This document shows positions 27,792-37,980 of a stretch of DNA of 44,785 bases, piece by piece. The first letter of the stretch is position 1, and each line of letters begins with the position of its first letter. A program made the translations under genes and the position numbers. Origin of the DNA: Candidatus Fusicatenibacter merdavium (GTDB lineage Bacteria > Bacillota > Clostridia > Lachnospirales > Lachnospiraceae); NCBI GenBank assembly GCA_019115005.1, contig DXEK01000190.1, forward strand, positions 1 to 44,785, in the 5' to 3' direction. The notes under the pieces are model-generated. The model had not been told where the DNA came from and did no database searches. It saw only the letters and a list, made by a program, of their open reading frames with translations.

Positions 27792-29171
27792 TTACTTTAC
27801 TGCTATTGCATACATTGCCGCAGCGGCAATCTGATAAGATTTTATCATATTTTCGATGTCCGCGCATTCATTCGGCTGATGGATCAGCGCCTGCTCCCCC
27901 GGAAAGACGGGGCCGAACGCCGCCATATTCTCGAACGTCTTTGCATAGGTTCCGCCGCCGATCGCCAGCGGTCTGGCGTCTGTGCCGGTTTCCTCACGGT
28001 ATACCGCCATCAGCTTCTGCACCAATTCCGAGTCCTTCGGAAGATACAGCAGCCGCGCCTGTCCCTCCAGCTTCGCCTCCAGACCATACTCCGCCGCAGC
28101 CGTTTTTACCCTTTTGATCATCTGCTCCTTATCCGCATTTTTCGGGTAACGGATATCCAGCGTCAGGCTGATCTGTTCCGGCGTTGCCCGGACAATCCCG
28201 AGGTTCACGGTCGTCTCCCCGGTCTCCTCGTCCCGATAATAAATTCCCAGGGAAGATCCTCTGCTCTCCCCGCCGAGCTTTTCCCGGACAAAACGCGCCA
28301 CACATTCCAGATCCTCCTCCAGATCCGCATCCGCAACAGCCGCGAACAGCTTTTTCGCCGCATTCACGCCATCCTCCGGCATGCTTCCGTGTGCGCCTTT
28401 TCCGGTCGCCGTCACAGTTGTCCTTCCGTTCTCCTCCTGTACGGAGATCCCGTCGCCCGGCGTCACCTTCAGCGTTCCTTCCACTTCCAGCACACAGCGC
28501 GGCGTCACAACATTTCTGGCTGTGCCTCCTTCCAGACGGATCAGCTTCGATTTCTCCGCATGTTTTCTGCTCCGCGTCACCGTCCAGCCCAGCTGTCCCT
28601 TCTCACAGAAGATCAGCGGATAATCCGCATCCGGGGTGAATCCGATCGCCGGAAGTTCCCCGCCGTTCTGAACGTAATACTTCACACAACTGGAACCGTT
28701 CTCCTCATCCGTCCCGAAGATCACACGGATCCTCCGGTCCAGCTTCAGTCCGGCGTCACGGATCGCTTTCAGCCCGTAGATCGCCCCGATGACGGGTCCC
28801 TTGTCGTCCAGCACTCCGCGGCCATACATTTTCCCGTCGTGGATTTCTCCGCCAAACGGCGGGTACGTCCATCCGTCTCCTTCCGGCACCACATCCAGAT
28901 GGCCGAGCACCGCCGCCATCTCTTCCCCGTCGCCGTATTCCACCCAGCCGACTCTGTCCGCCATGCTGCCGGTGCGAAATCCAAGTTTTTTCCCAAGCTC
29001 CAGTGCATGTTCCAGCGCCCGCTTCGGCCCCTCTCCGTACGGCGCGCCCGGCAGCGGATCGCTCTTCACACTCCGGATCGCAATACTTTCACGGATCGCC
29101 TCCAGGATCTCCTCCTTCATTTCCAGGATACGGCGGTTTATCTCTTCATATTCAGCTCTCACAGTCTCCAT
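27792..29171 (-). CDS. M20-family dipeptidase, PepV-like
   Basis: VLGHLDVVPEGDGWTYPPFGGEIHDGKMYGRGVLDDKGP, FGTDEENGSSCVKYY, GGTYAKTFENMAAFGPVFPG. Start METVRAEYEE preferred over 29216. Confidence 0.92.
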   Translation of the reverse strand: METVRAEYEEINRRILEMKEEILEAIRESIAIRSVKSDPLPGAPYGEGPKRALEHALELGKKLGFRTGSMADRVGWVEYGDGEEMAAVLGHLDVVPEGDGWTYPPFGGEIHDGKMYGRGVLDDKGPVIGAIYGLKAIRDAGLKLDRRIRVIFGTDEENGSSCVKYYVQNGGELPAIGFTPDADYPLIFCEKGQLGWTVTRSRKHAEKSKLIRLEGGTARNVVTPRCVLEVEGTLKVTPGDGISVQEENGRTTVTATGKGAHGSMPEDGVNAAKKLFAAVADADLEEDLECVARFVREKLGGESRGSSLGIYYRDEETGETTVNLGIVRATPEQISLTLDIRYPKNADKEQMIKRVKTAAAEYGLEAKLEGQARLLYLPKDSELVQKLMAVYREETGTDARPLAIGGGTYAKTFENMAAFGPVFPGEQALIHQPNECADIENMIKSYQIAAAAMYAIAVK

Positions 29172-29325
29172 CCTTTCTTCATAAACGCATGACAACTCAG
29201 CCCGCTGAACTGTCATACGAGATCAACAGATCTTTTTCTTCTCACGATTATATTAATCTGAGTTCGCTGTGAAGTCAATCAATTCGGCAAAGATATACTC
29301 TTTTTCAGTAATAATCCGATCAGAA

Positions 29326-29402
29326 TCGCACATTTACAGCGCAGTCCGCACGAACACATAACGCCTGTAAGCATCCTGCCCGTCGCAAACGGATTTTGAA
29401 AG
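29326..29402 (-). repeat. Dispersed ~105-nt repeat, copy 4 (diverged)
   Basis: Reverse complement ttcaaaatccgtttgcgacgggcaggatgcttacaggcgttatgtgttcgtgcggactgcgctgtaaatgtgcg aligns position by position with copies 1 and 2, with many substitutions. Confidence 0.55.
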
Positions 29403-29583
29403 TGACAACAGCGTCATCGTTTCTCCGACGGAACTGCCGCCAGTTCCAGGAACCATTCAGCCATAGCCGCGCCCTATTATTCTGAATTCAAAATAATTTA
29501 TTCGAATATTTAGACTATTCACTCTTTATTTTATGACTTTTTTCTTACATTTTTATATTTATTCTTATATTTCTTGTTTGTGC

Positions 29584-29619
29584 TTTACTTTTATCAGAAT
29601 TTAGGCTATGATAAAAGTA
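29584..29619 (+). promoter_or_regulatory. Candidate promoter with overlapping operator-like inverted repeat, upstream of the surface protein
   Basis: TTTACT-17-TATGAT (29584-29612) overlapped by perfect IR TACTTTTATCA-12 nt-TGATAAAAGTA (29586-29619). Confidence 0.6.
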
Positions 29620-29663
29620 GCAAAAAAGCTCGTGTAATTCCAGACAGAAGGGAGGTAGGAATT

Positions 29664-32453
29664 ATGAAGACCAGAACAAACAGACGTATTCTTTCTATTT
29701 TGTTGTCAATGCTGATGTGCATCTGGATGATGCAGCCGGTCCCGATCTGGGCGGCTGGCGAAGCAAGTCCGAACGATGCAACAGTCACAGTCTCCGGCAG
29801 CGCCGAAACGGACAGCGCTTCAGATGTTTTGCCGTCTTCGGACGACACCCAACCTGCTGATCAAACCGATACAGAAAGTAATCTGAAACTCCTGGACAGC
29901 ACCGGCGCTCCCGCAGAAAGCGGATACAGCGAAAAAGACAACCACATAACCGTGACAGAGAGCGGAACCTGGACCGCAGTCATCGATGGAAAAGAGTCCC
30001 CGACAGGTCTCTTGGTTGCAGCCGGATTCCACGGAATCCTCACCGTTCGGAACACAGACAAGGCATCCGGCGAAACCCTGGCGGAACGGATCTTCCTGTT
30101 CGACGGCACTGCCGCCGACGCGATCTCCCTTTCCGCTGTGACTGCATCGGTTTCCGGCTCTAAACTGACAGACAGCCAGGGGCAGAACGTTCCCGTGTTC
30201 CCCATGGAACACGCGGAGGGGATCACATCCCTGCACATTGACGACACATCATTTACGATGGGCGCAGTACCTTCCAGCGCAGCGCTCTATCTCGTACCGA
30301 AGGCAGCGGATCACACCGTCACCTTCTCCCGCGGAGACTCCGCACAGGAAACTCTGAAAATCACCTGGAACGGAAGCGCATTTGCACTCCGGACCCAGAA
30401 GGAAAACGAATGGACCATTGCCCCGTCCATGAAAGACTGGACCTACGGACAGACGGCATCCACGCCTGCAGGACAGGCGAAATACGGCGAAGTACTCTTC
30501 ACCTATGCTGCATCTCCGGACGGGACATTCGGCACAGAAGTTCCCTCCAATGCAGGCGCCTGGTATCTGAAAGCGGAAGTGACGGCGACTGACGATCATA
30601 CCGGACTTTCCGAGATCGTTCCGTTCACGATCCATCAGGCAGAAAGCACTGTCGCGATCACCACAGAATCCTTGGACAAGATCTACGACGGAAATCCCGT
30701 AGCAGCACCTGAAGTTCAGAAGACAGGAAGCACAAACGACGTTCACTTTCTCTGGCAGCAAAAGAATGCTTCCCAGTGGAATGACCTGACGGAAGTTCCT
30801 GCTCACGCCGGAGAATACAAAGTCATCGCCACGGTAGAGGGCGATACCAATCACACTTCCGCATCGGCGGAAAAAACCTTTACCATCACGGCAGCAGAAA
30901 ACACCTGGACGGAACCGCCGGCTGTCTCCCACACAGCCTACGGAACCGCTCCCGCTCCGACGGCGAAAGCCGCATTCGGCGCCGTACAGTTTACCTACAG
31001 CAGCACAAAAGACGGCGCCTACGATGAACTGCCCGCGGACGCACCGGCAGGCACCTGGTACCTGAAAGCCGAAGTTCCTGCAACAGGGGACTACAGCGGA
31101 CTCAGCGCTATCCTGGAATTCCGGATCACCAAGGCTGCCGCACCGGCGCTGACGCTTCCGGATCCTCTCACTGCGGAACAGGATTCTCTCCTTTCCACAC
31201 TGACACTTCCGGGCGGCTGGACCTGGGCGGACGGCAGCCAGAAGGTTTCTGCCGGAAACAACGGATACCCGGCACGTCTCACAGTAGACGACCGGAACTA
31301 TGATTACACCTCCGTGGACGGCTACAACGCAGACGGCCACTATGTGGAACGTCTCATCCCGGTAGCTGTGACCCGGGGCAAAAACACATGGACCGAGTCA
31401 CTCACCATCAAAGACTGGATCTACGGACAGAAACCCTCAACGCCGACTGCAAAAGCCGCACACGGGGACGTGACTTTTACCTACAGCGCTGACATGGACG
31501 GAACCTTCACCGAAGAAGTTCCGACTCAGGCCGGCATCTGGTACGTAAAGGCCACCGTTCCGGCGAGCGACGCTTACGAAGAACTCACTCAGATCGCAGA
31601 ATTTGTGATCCATAAAGCGGATCCTTCTCCCAAGCGTCCCGATCTGGAAGCCTTCTATGGACAAAAGCTTAACAGCATCAGCCTTCCGAAAGGCTTCACC
31701 TGGGATTATCCGGATCTGCCGGTTGGAGATGTCGGTAATCAGTTGTTTACCGTCACCTACACTCCGGAGGATACCGCCAATTATGAAACCCTGACGAACT
31801 TCACGCTCGCAGTAGTCGTGAAACAGGCAGAGAACACATGGACCGAGGAACCGGCAATCAAAGGATGGACCTACGGAAGCAAGGCAAACACCCCGACTGC
31901 GAAGACAGCGTTCGGAACGCCTTACTTCCTCTACAGTGACAAAGCCGACGGAACCTACACATCCACAGTTCCTGCAAACGCAGGTACCTGGTATCTGAAA
32001 GCAGTCACAGACGGAACAGACAATTACAAAGAACTCACCAGCAAAGCAGTCGCATTCACCATAGAACCGAAATCTTACGAGGAAAAAGGTTCCATCACCA
32101 TTCCGAAGATCGACAGCAGCACAGATATTTCCAAACTGGAGATCAAGGACGGTGACACAACACTGAAACAGGGAACGGACTACGAAGTCAAAAAGACACT
32201 GAAAGACAAGACCATGTCCGTGACGATCACCTTCAAAGGCAACTACAAAGGCACCGTGGTAAGAACTTACACAGCTACCGAGAAAGAGATCGAAGCACAC
32301 AAAGCCGCACAGCAGGTAAAGAGCGTACAGACCGGAGACAGAAACATGACGGAAGTCTGGGCAGCCCTGACGATCCTCTCACTGGCCGCCGTACTGCTCC
32401 TGATCTGCATCCTGCGGGTGAGAAAAAAGAACCGGGAATTGACGGACTTCTGA
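29664..32453 (+). CDS. Secreted cell-surface protein with Ig/MBG-like repeats and C-terminal sorting-like signal
   Basis: Signal peptide after MKTRTNRRILSILLSMLMCIWMMQPVPIWAAG; four NTWTE/NEWT-type ~80-aa repeats; C-term SVQTGDRNMTEVWAALTILSLAAVLLLICILRVRKKNREL; RBS ggaggtagg. Confidence 0.85.
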   Translation: MKTRTNRRILSILLSMLMCIWMMQPVPIWAAGEASPNDATVTVSGSAETDSASDVLPSSDDTQPADQTDTESNLKLLDSTGAPAESGYSEKDNHITVTESGTWTAVIDGKESPTGLLVAAGFHGILTVRNTDKASGETLAERIFLFDGTAADAISLSAVTASVSGSKLTDSQGQNVPVFPMEHAEGITSLHIDDTSFTMGAVPSSAALYLVPKAADHTVTFSRGDSAQETLKITWNGSAFALRTQKENEWTIAPSMKDWTYGQTASTPAGQAKYGEVLFTYAASPDGTFGTEVPSNAGAWYLKAEVTATDDHTGLSEIVPFTIHQAESTVAITTESLDKIYDGNPVAAPEVQKTGSTNDVHFLWQQKNASQWNDLTEVPAHAGEYKVIATVEGDTNHTSASAEKTFTITAAENTWTEPPAVSHTAYGTAPAPTAKAAFGAVQFTYSSTKDGAYDELPADAPAGTWYLKAEVPATGDYSGLSAILEFRITKAAAPALTLPDPLTAEQDSLLSTLTLPGGWTWADGSQKVSAGNNGYPARLTVDDRNYDYTSVDGYNADGHYVERLIPVAVTRGKNTWTESLTIKDWIYGQKPSTPTAKAAHGDVTFTYSADMDGTFTEEVPTQAGIWYVKATVPASDAYEELTQIAEFVIHKADPSPKRPDLEAFYGQKLNSISLPKGFTWDYPDLPVGDVGNQLFTVTYTPEDTANYETLTNFTLAVVVKQAENTWTEEPAIKGWTYGSKANTPTAKTAFGTPYFLYSDKADGTYTSTVPANAGTWYLKAVTDGTDNYKELTSKAVAFTIEPKSYEEKGSITIPKIDSSTDISKLEIKDGDTTLKQGTDYEVKKTLKDKTMSVTITFKGNYKGTVVRTYTATEKEIEAHKAAQQVKSVQTGDRNMTEVWAALTILSLAAVLLLICILRVRKKNRELTDF

Positions 32454-32511
32454 TTTCCGATAACAGTTCCGTCCGCTGAATTGTTATAATCCCTCCCACC
32501 ACTTTCTAAAG

Positions 32512-32575
32512 AAAGCCCCCTGCCCCGGGCGGCGGATCCGCAAGGATCCGGCCGTTCCGGGGCAGGGGGCTTTTT
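32512..32575. terminator. Strong Rho-independent terminator
   Basis: AAAGCCCCCTGCCCCGG...CCGGGGCAGGGGGCTTTTT with an internal CGGATCCgcaaGGATCCG hairpin. Confidence 0.92.
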
Positions 32576-32616
32576 CTGCTTTTCAGCTTATACCTGTCAG
32601 AATCAGGTTATATTTA

Positions 32617-33363
32617 TTATTTCACAGTCACTTTCAACTGTGCGGTATTCGATGCATTTCCGTCGGAGTCAATGACATGATATCCCAGTATGTATTCTCC
32701 CGGAGTATTGGTGTCCGCCTCCCCGGAGATCTGGATTCCCTGGTACAACTCGTCGCGGCTGTCTTTGTCGTCTGAAATGTCCTGAACGTAACTCAGCGGA
32801 TTGAATTCCGCTCCGCGCTCTACCTCAACGGAATACTGCGTCAGATAAAACCGCGGACTCGCGGCAGAAAGCGCCGCGATCGCGGCCTCGTTCTGCGCCT
32901 GTCCGTCGTCTGCGGCAGTCTGTGCATCTGCAGACGCATCTGTATTCTGAGCATCTGTTCCCTGGGCGTCAGTGCCTGCCGCATCCGCATTCGGGGCATC
33001 CTCCTCAGCGCCTGCTGCCTGAGCGGCAGCGCTGGCGTCTGTGGTATACTGTACCTTTCTTGTCTCTTTGGTCACATTGTTTTTGCTGTCCTTCGCCACA
33101 TAGATGACAGATGCCTCCGTCCCGTCAGCGTTGGGAATAATACTCTCGATCGTAACGGTGTCTGTCACATCTCCGTCACGGTTATCCGTCGCAGTGACGC
33201 CTTTCATCAGCACAGAACTGTCCGTGCCGGCTACGTAAGTAACCGTTTCCTCCGGGATCGTGATCTCCGGGCCGTTCCGGTCTTCTCCGACATAAACCAC
33301 TACGTTTCCGGCCAGCAGAACCACACAGGCCAGAAACAATATTGCTACAAGTCCTTTTCTCAT
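32617..33363 (-). CDS. Membrane-anchored protein with DUF5011/HYR-like Ig domains
   Basis: N-terminal TM, GPEITIPEETVTYVAGTDSSVLMKGVTATDNRDGDVTDTVTI...VIYVAKDSKNNVTKETRKV, Ala/Asp/Thr-rich linker, second Ig-like unit ending ASNTAQLKVTVK. Confidence 0.8.
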   Translation of the reverse strand: MRKGLVAILFLACVVLLAGNVVVYVGEDRNGPEITIPEETVTYVAGTDSSVLMKGVTATDNRDGDVTDTVTIESIIPNADGTEASVIYVAKDSKNNVTKETRKVQYTTDASAAAQAAGAEEDAPNADAAGTDAQGTDAQNTDASADAQTAADDGQAQNEAAIAALSAASPRFYLTQYSVEVERGAEFNPLSYVQDISDDKDSRDELYQGIQISGEADTNTPGEYILGYHVIDSDGNASNTAQLKVTVK

Positions 33364-33366
33364 CTC

Positions 33367-34071
33367 TTACTTCTCCTGTTTCCTCGCGTAATCCCCGTAG
33401 TACTTTCCGTAATTCTTTCCGTACTTTCCATAGGCCTGCTTCTGCATGTCCACTTTATTCAGTACTACGCCAAGAATCGGACAGTTACTCTTCTCCAGCT
33501 GTGCCTTGACCTCCTGGGCAAAGCGGTAGCTGATCACACCGGATTCGATCACCAGAATCGCCCCGTCGCACTCTTCCGCGATCACCGCGCTGTCGATTAC
33601 GTTTCCGAGCGGCGGCGTGTCAATGATCACATAATCATAAACCTTACGCACCGCTTTCAGGAACGAGCGGAAATTTTTTCCGCCCAGCAATTCCGCCGGA
33701 TTCGGCGGAAGCGGACCGGAATAGATCAGATACAGTTTCGGAATATTGGTAGAATATACCACATCCTGTAATTCCGACTGTCCCGTAAGATAATGCGTCA
33801 GGCCCTTCACCGTCTGCTGGCCGGCTTTCGTGCTTCCGAGAAGCACGGATTTTCTGAGATCCGCGTCTATGAAAAGAACGTTCTTTCCACTCTCCGCCAG
33901 AGAAATCGCCAGCTGAAGGCTGACGCTGCTTTTGCCCTCATTCGGTGTACAGCTTGTGATCGCGATCACCTTTTTATCGTCTCCGCAGAACTGAAGGTTT
34001 GCCCGGAGAGATTTGTACGCCTCTTCAATCTGGTAATTATTTTTTTCTTTCTTTACAGTAACCTGATTCAC
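33367..34071 (-). CDS. Capsular BY-kinase (CpsD/CapB family)
   Basis: EAYKSLRANLQF, TSCTPNEGKSSVSLQLAISLAESGKNVLFIDADLRKS, YVIIDTPPLGNVIDSAVIAE; C-terminal Tyr cluster YGKYGKNYGKYYGDY. Confidence 0.93.
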   Translation of the reverse strand: MNQVTVKKEKNNYQIEEAYKSLRANLQFCGDDKKVIAITSCTPNEGKSSVSLQLAISLAESGKNVLFIDADLRKSVLLGSTKAGQQTVKGLTHYLTGQSELQDVVYSTNIPKLYLIYSGPLPPNPAELLGGKNFRSFLKAVRKVYDYVIIDTPPLGNVIDSAVIAEECDGAILVIESGVISYRFAQEVKAQLEKSNCPILGVVLNKVDMQKQAYGKYGKNYGKYYGDYARKQEK

Positions 34072-34086
34072 GACAATTCCCTCCCT

Positions 34087-34821
34087 TTACCGTCTTCTCT
34101 TCGTTTTGCTTTTTCTGGATTTTTTGGTTTCCCCTTCCGCCAGCGGGATCGTTCCGAGCGTACTCAGTCCCAGATAGCGCTCCACATCTTCCGATGTACG
34201 GATCGTATCATTCATCAGATAGGAAACCAGAATGATAGCTACTGCCGCAACAAATCCGAGAACAGCGCCCATCAGTGTATTTTTCATCGTGGAAGGACCG
34301 ACCGGAGTTTCCGGAATGTTCGCTTCCTCAAAGACCGTAACCGCCTCAATGTTCATAACACTCTGAATCTCATCAGCTGCAAAATCTCTCACGGAATTTG
34401 CAATGTCGCAGGCGAGATAAGGATCCGCATCCTCTACGTGAATTGTGATGATACGAGTATCCGTGGCTGTTTCCACCGAAATTTTTGCCAGAAGCTCCGA
34501 GGACTTCATATCAAGGTCCAGATTACTAATCACAGACTCCGCTACCTGACGGCTCTGGATCATCTGGGCACAGTCCTGCGTCAGCTGCTCGCTGGCCTGC
34601 AGATCGCTGCTGGTCACCGTATCGCTGTTCTGCTGTGTAAGAATATACATTCTCGTCGTCGACTGATACTGCGGGGTCAGGAAAATCCTGGTAGCCAGCA
34701 TTGCCGCCAGTCCGACCGCCGCTGCCGCAAGCACGATCACAAGTGCCTTGCTCCAGAGTACATGAAAAAGTTCCAGTAAATTAATCTCAACTTCATCGTT
34801 GTTCTGCTGTGTTGTTTCCAT
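34087..34821 (-). CDS. Wzz/CapA-type polysaccharide chain-length modulator
   Basis: EINLLELFHVLWSKALVIVLAAAAVGL...FLTPQYQSTTRMYILTQQN...ANIPETPVGPSTMKNTLMGAVLGFV. Confidence 0.9.
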   Translation of the reverse strand: METTQQNNDEVEINLLELFHVLWSKALVIVLAAAAVGLAAMLATRIFLTPQYQSTTRMYILTQQNSDTVTSSDLQASEQLTQDCAQMIQSRQVAESVISNLDLDMKSSELLAKISVETATDTRIITIHVEDADPYLACDIANSVRDFAADEIQSVMNIEAVTVFEEANIPETPVGPSTMKNTLMGAVLGFVAAVAIILVSYLMNDTIRTSEDVERYLGLSTLGTIPLAEGETKKSRKSKTKRRR

Positions 34822-34831
34822 TGTTCCTCTC

Positions 34832-35557
34832 CTATCCTATGTTTTCTGTGATTTTCTGTGGATTGCGGATGAAAATGCGTTCCGTATAAGCTTTTCCCAT
34901 TTTTTTCTCCATATATTCCACACATGGACCTAAATTGGGCGTGCGCTTGTTCGTTCTGTGGCAGTCGGAACCGACAAAGTCCAGCATATCGTTCTTCATC
35001 AGCTTTTTGCAGAACCGCCTGATCTGGAATCCTTCCTCTCCCAGGATACTCCCGGCGTTCACCTGTAAATACGCGCCGATTTCCCTGAGTGCTTCCAGAT
35101 TTTCAAAATCCTTCCGGATCTGCGGATACCGCTCCACATGGGCCACGATCGGAATAAAACCGTGGCTGACCAGATCATAGATCCGCTCCCTTGCAAAAGA
35201 AAAGTCTGTTGCCTGGGAAAATTCTGTCAGAACATAATCAGAACCGGCCATCGTCGGGCGCTCCCTGCTGCTCAGCGTCTCCACCATGGACATATTTGCA
35301 TGAAACTCGCAGCCCAGATACAAGCGCAGGTCACTGACGATCGTCGCTTCCGACTTTTCTTTTAAAAGCGCAAACTGACGCTCGATTTTTTCTTTTGGAG
35401 TCTCAAACATTTCGCGGCGATAGTGAGGCGTCAGAATAATAGAACGGACACCGTCCTCATACTCCATCTGCAGCATCTTCAGCGCCATCTCCATCGTTCT
35501 GGCGCCGTCGTCCACTCCGGGTATGATGTGACAATGTATATCGAATAGATTTTTCAT
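34832..35557 (-). CDS. CpsB/CapC-type PHP tyrosine-protein phosphatase
   Basis: LFDIHCHIIPGVDDGARTMEMALKMLQ, IILTPHYRREMFETP, FVGSDCHRTNKRTPNLG. Confidence 0.92.
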   Translation of the reverse strand: MKNLFDIHCHIIPGVDDGARTMEMALKMLQMEYEDGVRSIILTPHYRREMFETPKEKIERQFALLKEKSEATIVSDLRLYLGCEFHANMSMVETLSSRERPTMAGSDYVLTEFSQATDFSFARERIYDLVSHGFIPIVAHVERYPQIRKDFENLEALREIGAYLQVNAGSILGEEGFQIRRFCKKLMKNDMLDFVGSDCHRTNKRTPNLGPCVEYMEKKMGKAYTERIFIRNPQKITENIG

Positions 35558-35812
35558 ACATCTTCACCTTAAAAGAGTCTTTTCCTTCTATTAATATCAT
35601 TTATGTCAAAAAAAGTCAAGATATCTGTAGTACTTTCTCATGTCACCGTAACCGTCCAGCCAGTTGAATGGTTTCAGCCTCCGGACGACTTTCGTCAGAT
35701 GCTGCCGCATGAAAACCTCAGAATTTTCTCCGGACCTCTCTCCAGCAGGATTTCAGACGCCGCCAGGCCGGCCACACCCCTGGACAAAAGTAAAGATCTT
35801 AAATACCGGGGA

Positions 35813-37063
35813 TCAATCTCTTCGGAAGATATCCCTCGTGTATACTTTCTCTTTTACATCATCCAGGCACTTGTCATATCTGTTCGCGATAATAGCCTGC
35901 GACATCTCCTTGAATTTCTTCAAGTCGTTCACCACTGTGCTTCCAAAGAATGTGCAGCCATCTTCCAGAGTCGGCTCATAGATCACCACGGTGGCTCCCT
36001 TTGCCTTGATCCTCTTCATGACCCCCTGGATACTGCTCTGACGGAAGTTATCCGAATTACTCTTCATAGTCAGTCGATACACACCAATTACACATTTCTT
36101 TTCCTCATTAGCGCTGTAATCGCCGCGGTTGAAATAGTCATAGTAACCAGCCTGTTTCAGTACACGGTCAGCAATAAAATCTTTCCTGGTCCTATTACTT
36201 TCCACGATCGCCTCTATCAGATTCTCAGGTACATCCTGATAATTAGCCAGCAGCTGTTTGGTATCTTTCGGCAAACAATATCCGCCATAACCGAAACTTG
36301 GATTATTGTAATGGGTGCCGATTCTTGGATCCAGACAAACCCCTTCAATGATCTGCCTCGTATCCAGTCCTTTGCTTTCCGCATAAGTATCAAGTTCGTT
36401 GAAATACGCAACTCTTAATGCCAGATAGGTATTCGCAAACAGTTTCACCGCCTCGGCTTCTGTGAAGCCCATAAACAATGTGTCGATATTTTCCTTGACA
36501 GCACCTTCCTGGAGCAGTCCGGCAAACACATGTGCCGCTTCAACCAGCCGCGTATCATTCACATCGGTGCCGACGATTATTCTGCTGGGATACAAATTAT
36601 CGTACAATGCCTTCGACTCGCGTAAAAATTCAGGGCTGAAGATGATATTCTTACTTCCCGTCTTTTCCCTGATACTCTTGGTATATCCGACCGGAATAGT
36701 GCTTTTAATGACCATGATAGCTTCCGGATTGTACTGCATCACAAGATCAATCACAGCTTCAACTGCGCTGGTGTCAAAATGCTGTGTAGTCGAATCGTAA
36801 TTCGTAGGTGCTGCAATAACAACGAAATCCGCAGCACTGTACGCCGTCTTTGCATCAAGCGTTGCGGTCAGATCCAATTCTTTTTCCGCCAAATACTTTT
36901 CTATGTACTCATCCTGAATCGGAGATTTTCTTTGGTTAATCAGTTCAATCTTTGACGGTACGATGTCCACAGCGTAAACCTTATGATGCTGAGACAGCAG
37001 TGTAGCAATCGAAAGGCCCACATATCCGGTTCCTGCTACAGCAATTGTATACTTCTTATCCAT
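35813..37063 (-). CDS. UDP-glucose/nucleotide-sugar 6-dehydrogenase
   Basis: [76 protein letters not shown]; start MDKKY trimmed from 37111. Confidence 0.92.
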   Translation of the reverse strand: MDKKYTIAVAGTGYVGLSIATLLSQHHKVYAVDIVPSKIELINQRKSPIQDEYIEKYLAEKELDLTATLDAKTAYSAADFVVIAAPTNYDSTTQHFDTSAVEAVIDLVMQYNPEAIMVIKSTIPVGYTKSIREKTGSKNIIFSPEFLRESKALYDNLYPSRIIVGTDVNDTRLVEAAHVFAGLLQEGAVKENIDTLFMGFTEAEAVKLFANTYLALRVAYFNELDTYAESKGLDTRQIIEGVCLDPRIGTHYNNPSFGYGGYCLPKDTKQLLANYQDVPENLIEAIVESNRTRKDFIADRVLKQAGYYDYFNRGDYSANEEKKCVIGVYRLTMKSNSDNFRQSSIQGVMKRIKAKGATVVIYEPTLEDGCTFFGSTVVNDLKKFKEMSQAIIANRYDKCLDDVKEKVYTRDIFRRD

Positions 37064-37980
37064 AACGTACTTCCTCTTTTTCTCCGGCATAGCCGGAATA
37101 TTTTCTATCATCGAATATCAGAAACCATGAAAGCAGCTCTTTATAAAAATTCAACTCGCTCATCTAAAGTTTCGTTATCTAAGATAAAGAACTCACCCAA
37201 AACAATCTGAGTTTTCTTCCCACTTGATCGCCGTTCGGTTGGTTTTCTGGCCAGGCTGTTCATTCCCTGTACGCTTTATCGCAAGTTCCATTTCCCGTCT
37301 GGCTGCCTGTTCTGGCTTATTTTACCATCTTTCTGCATTTTTTGGGAGCAGAGAAATGTTTTTGTGTCCAGAAATTCTTTGCCAGGGTAAAAATGCAGGC
37401 AGATATCATATCCCCACAGACGAGAGCTTTGACGATGTCTATGATCTGCAATTTACCAGTCACATGAAAAGAGCACTCTGCAGTCACCTAAAATTTCTCT
37501 GTTCTTCACAAAATCAAATAATATATTTTTGTGAACACAGTATGTGCCAGCATGAAACCCTTTTATACTTGAAATCTTCTGAATTATTCCAACAAGTCAT
37601 AAAAGAATACTATCCGACAATTATGTTCTCACTTTATCATGAAGCCGCAGGGCAGTCAAGTTTGTTCCCTCTTTCTCATCGGGCCATGTACCTTTTTCTT
37701 TGTGCAAGCTATAGCTCTTGTTCTCACATTTTTCTTTTCCTATGCTTTCATCACTAAAATACAGTTCCAGAATTTCTTTCAATTTATTTATATGTTTGGC
37801 GTGAGTGCTTTCTGCGCTTTCCGCTCAGCCGTTCGACCTGCAGAAAGGTTCCTTTCCGTCGGGTGCTGTCACGGACTGTATATATATAGGCTGACGAAAG
37901 CCGCCCGGAGCTGACGGCATCCGTGTGCGGCTTTCTGTTATTCAGAGCTGTGTTTGAAAGTATCTGTGAAGATTGATGAT

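Noticed and set aside
30249-31340. 363-aa minus-strand ORF (and 31437..32300) antisense to the surface protein
   Set aside because: Cys/Arg-rich shadow translation of the repetitive plus-strand gene, no start context or domain.
37224-37757. 177-aa plus-strand ORF in the AT-rich gap
   Set aside because: Cys/Phe/Ser-rich random-looking translation without domain support.
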